Assembly (NCBI GenBank): GCA_014529385.2
Contig: CM043952.1
Location: forward strand, 60,404,119 to 60,468,118
Direction of reading: 5' to 3'
DNA from: Adiantum capillus-veneris
Taxonomy: Eukaryota; Streptophyta; Polypodiopsida; Polypodiales; Pteridaceae
DNA length: 64,000 bases
The position numbers were made by a program, and so were the translations under genes. Shown here in pieces: positions 63,976 to 64,000 of the stretch. How positions within the stretch are numbered: position 1 is the first letter of the stretch; each line of letters starts with the position of its first letter. A model generated the notes under the pieces. It did no database searches. It saw only the letters and a program-made list of their open reading frames with translations, and was not told the origin of the DNA.

Positions 63976-64000
63976 TCTGAAGTCGTAGGTTCTTGTGGGT

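Overview
The window is plant nuclear DNA made almost entirely of nested, mostly dead retrotransposons. I found no convincing host gene, RNA gene, CRISPR array or prokaryotic feature. The plant assignment rests on chromodomain-bearing Ty3 elements (chromoviruses), Ty1/copia elements primed by an initiator-Met-type site (TGGTATCAGAGC), a plant-type LINE with a two-ORF layout, and AAACCCTAA telobox-like motifs in one LTR family. The density of old nested chromoviruses fits a large plant genome. I lean weakly to a seed-free plant such as a fern, but the sequence alone does not settle this.

Layout (letters are my own labels). 1-2465: ORF2 of a minus-strand LINE, whose ORF1 lies at 24243-26238. The two halves are separated by element A (2494-24242, minus-strand chromovirus). 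A carries a solo copia LTR (5960-6186), chromovirus B (9547-17515, plus) and copia C (18785-24007, plus, inside A's 5' LTR). 26239-27271 holds no gene. 27272-27500 is a gag scrap of a third Ty3 family (Q). 27505-29392 is a truncated chromovirus D. 29393-49269 is an LTR of a family I call E-type (copy M), split by chromovirus G (29657-49222, target duplication CGTTA). G contains chromovirus H in its gag (31717-37956, duplication GGAAT), a stray E-type 3' LTR (41940-about 42710) and copia J in its 3' UTR (42967-48104, duplication GAAAT, two apparently identical LTRs). 49270-50595 holds LTR pieces N and O. 50600-53322 is truncated chromovirus I (minus). 53323-57035 is rearranged chromovirus F (plus). 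57036-57589 is E-type LTR P. 57590-62698 is copia K (minus). 62699-63975 is an unassigned Asp/His-rich coiled-coil ORF cut off by K.

The elements give a relative chronology: LINE, then A, then B, C and the solo LTR; M, then G, then H and J. J looks youngest, with no LTR differences seen and a single 2-nt lesion in its coding region. The most informative signals are: lesions shared between the independent insertions A and H, which suggest mobilisation of an already defective copy; a common UAG between RT and RNase H in A, B and H; a mosaic 3' half in G that looks like recombination between nested relatives; lineage-wide departures from the usual catalytic boxes (protease DPGA/DGGA/DEGA, RT FFDD); and an almost invariant motif near the polyadenylation region shared by LTRs that otherwise differ. 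None of these amounts to a demonstrated new biological system. The unassigned ORF at 62699-63975 is the only coding region I could not place in a family.
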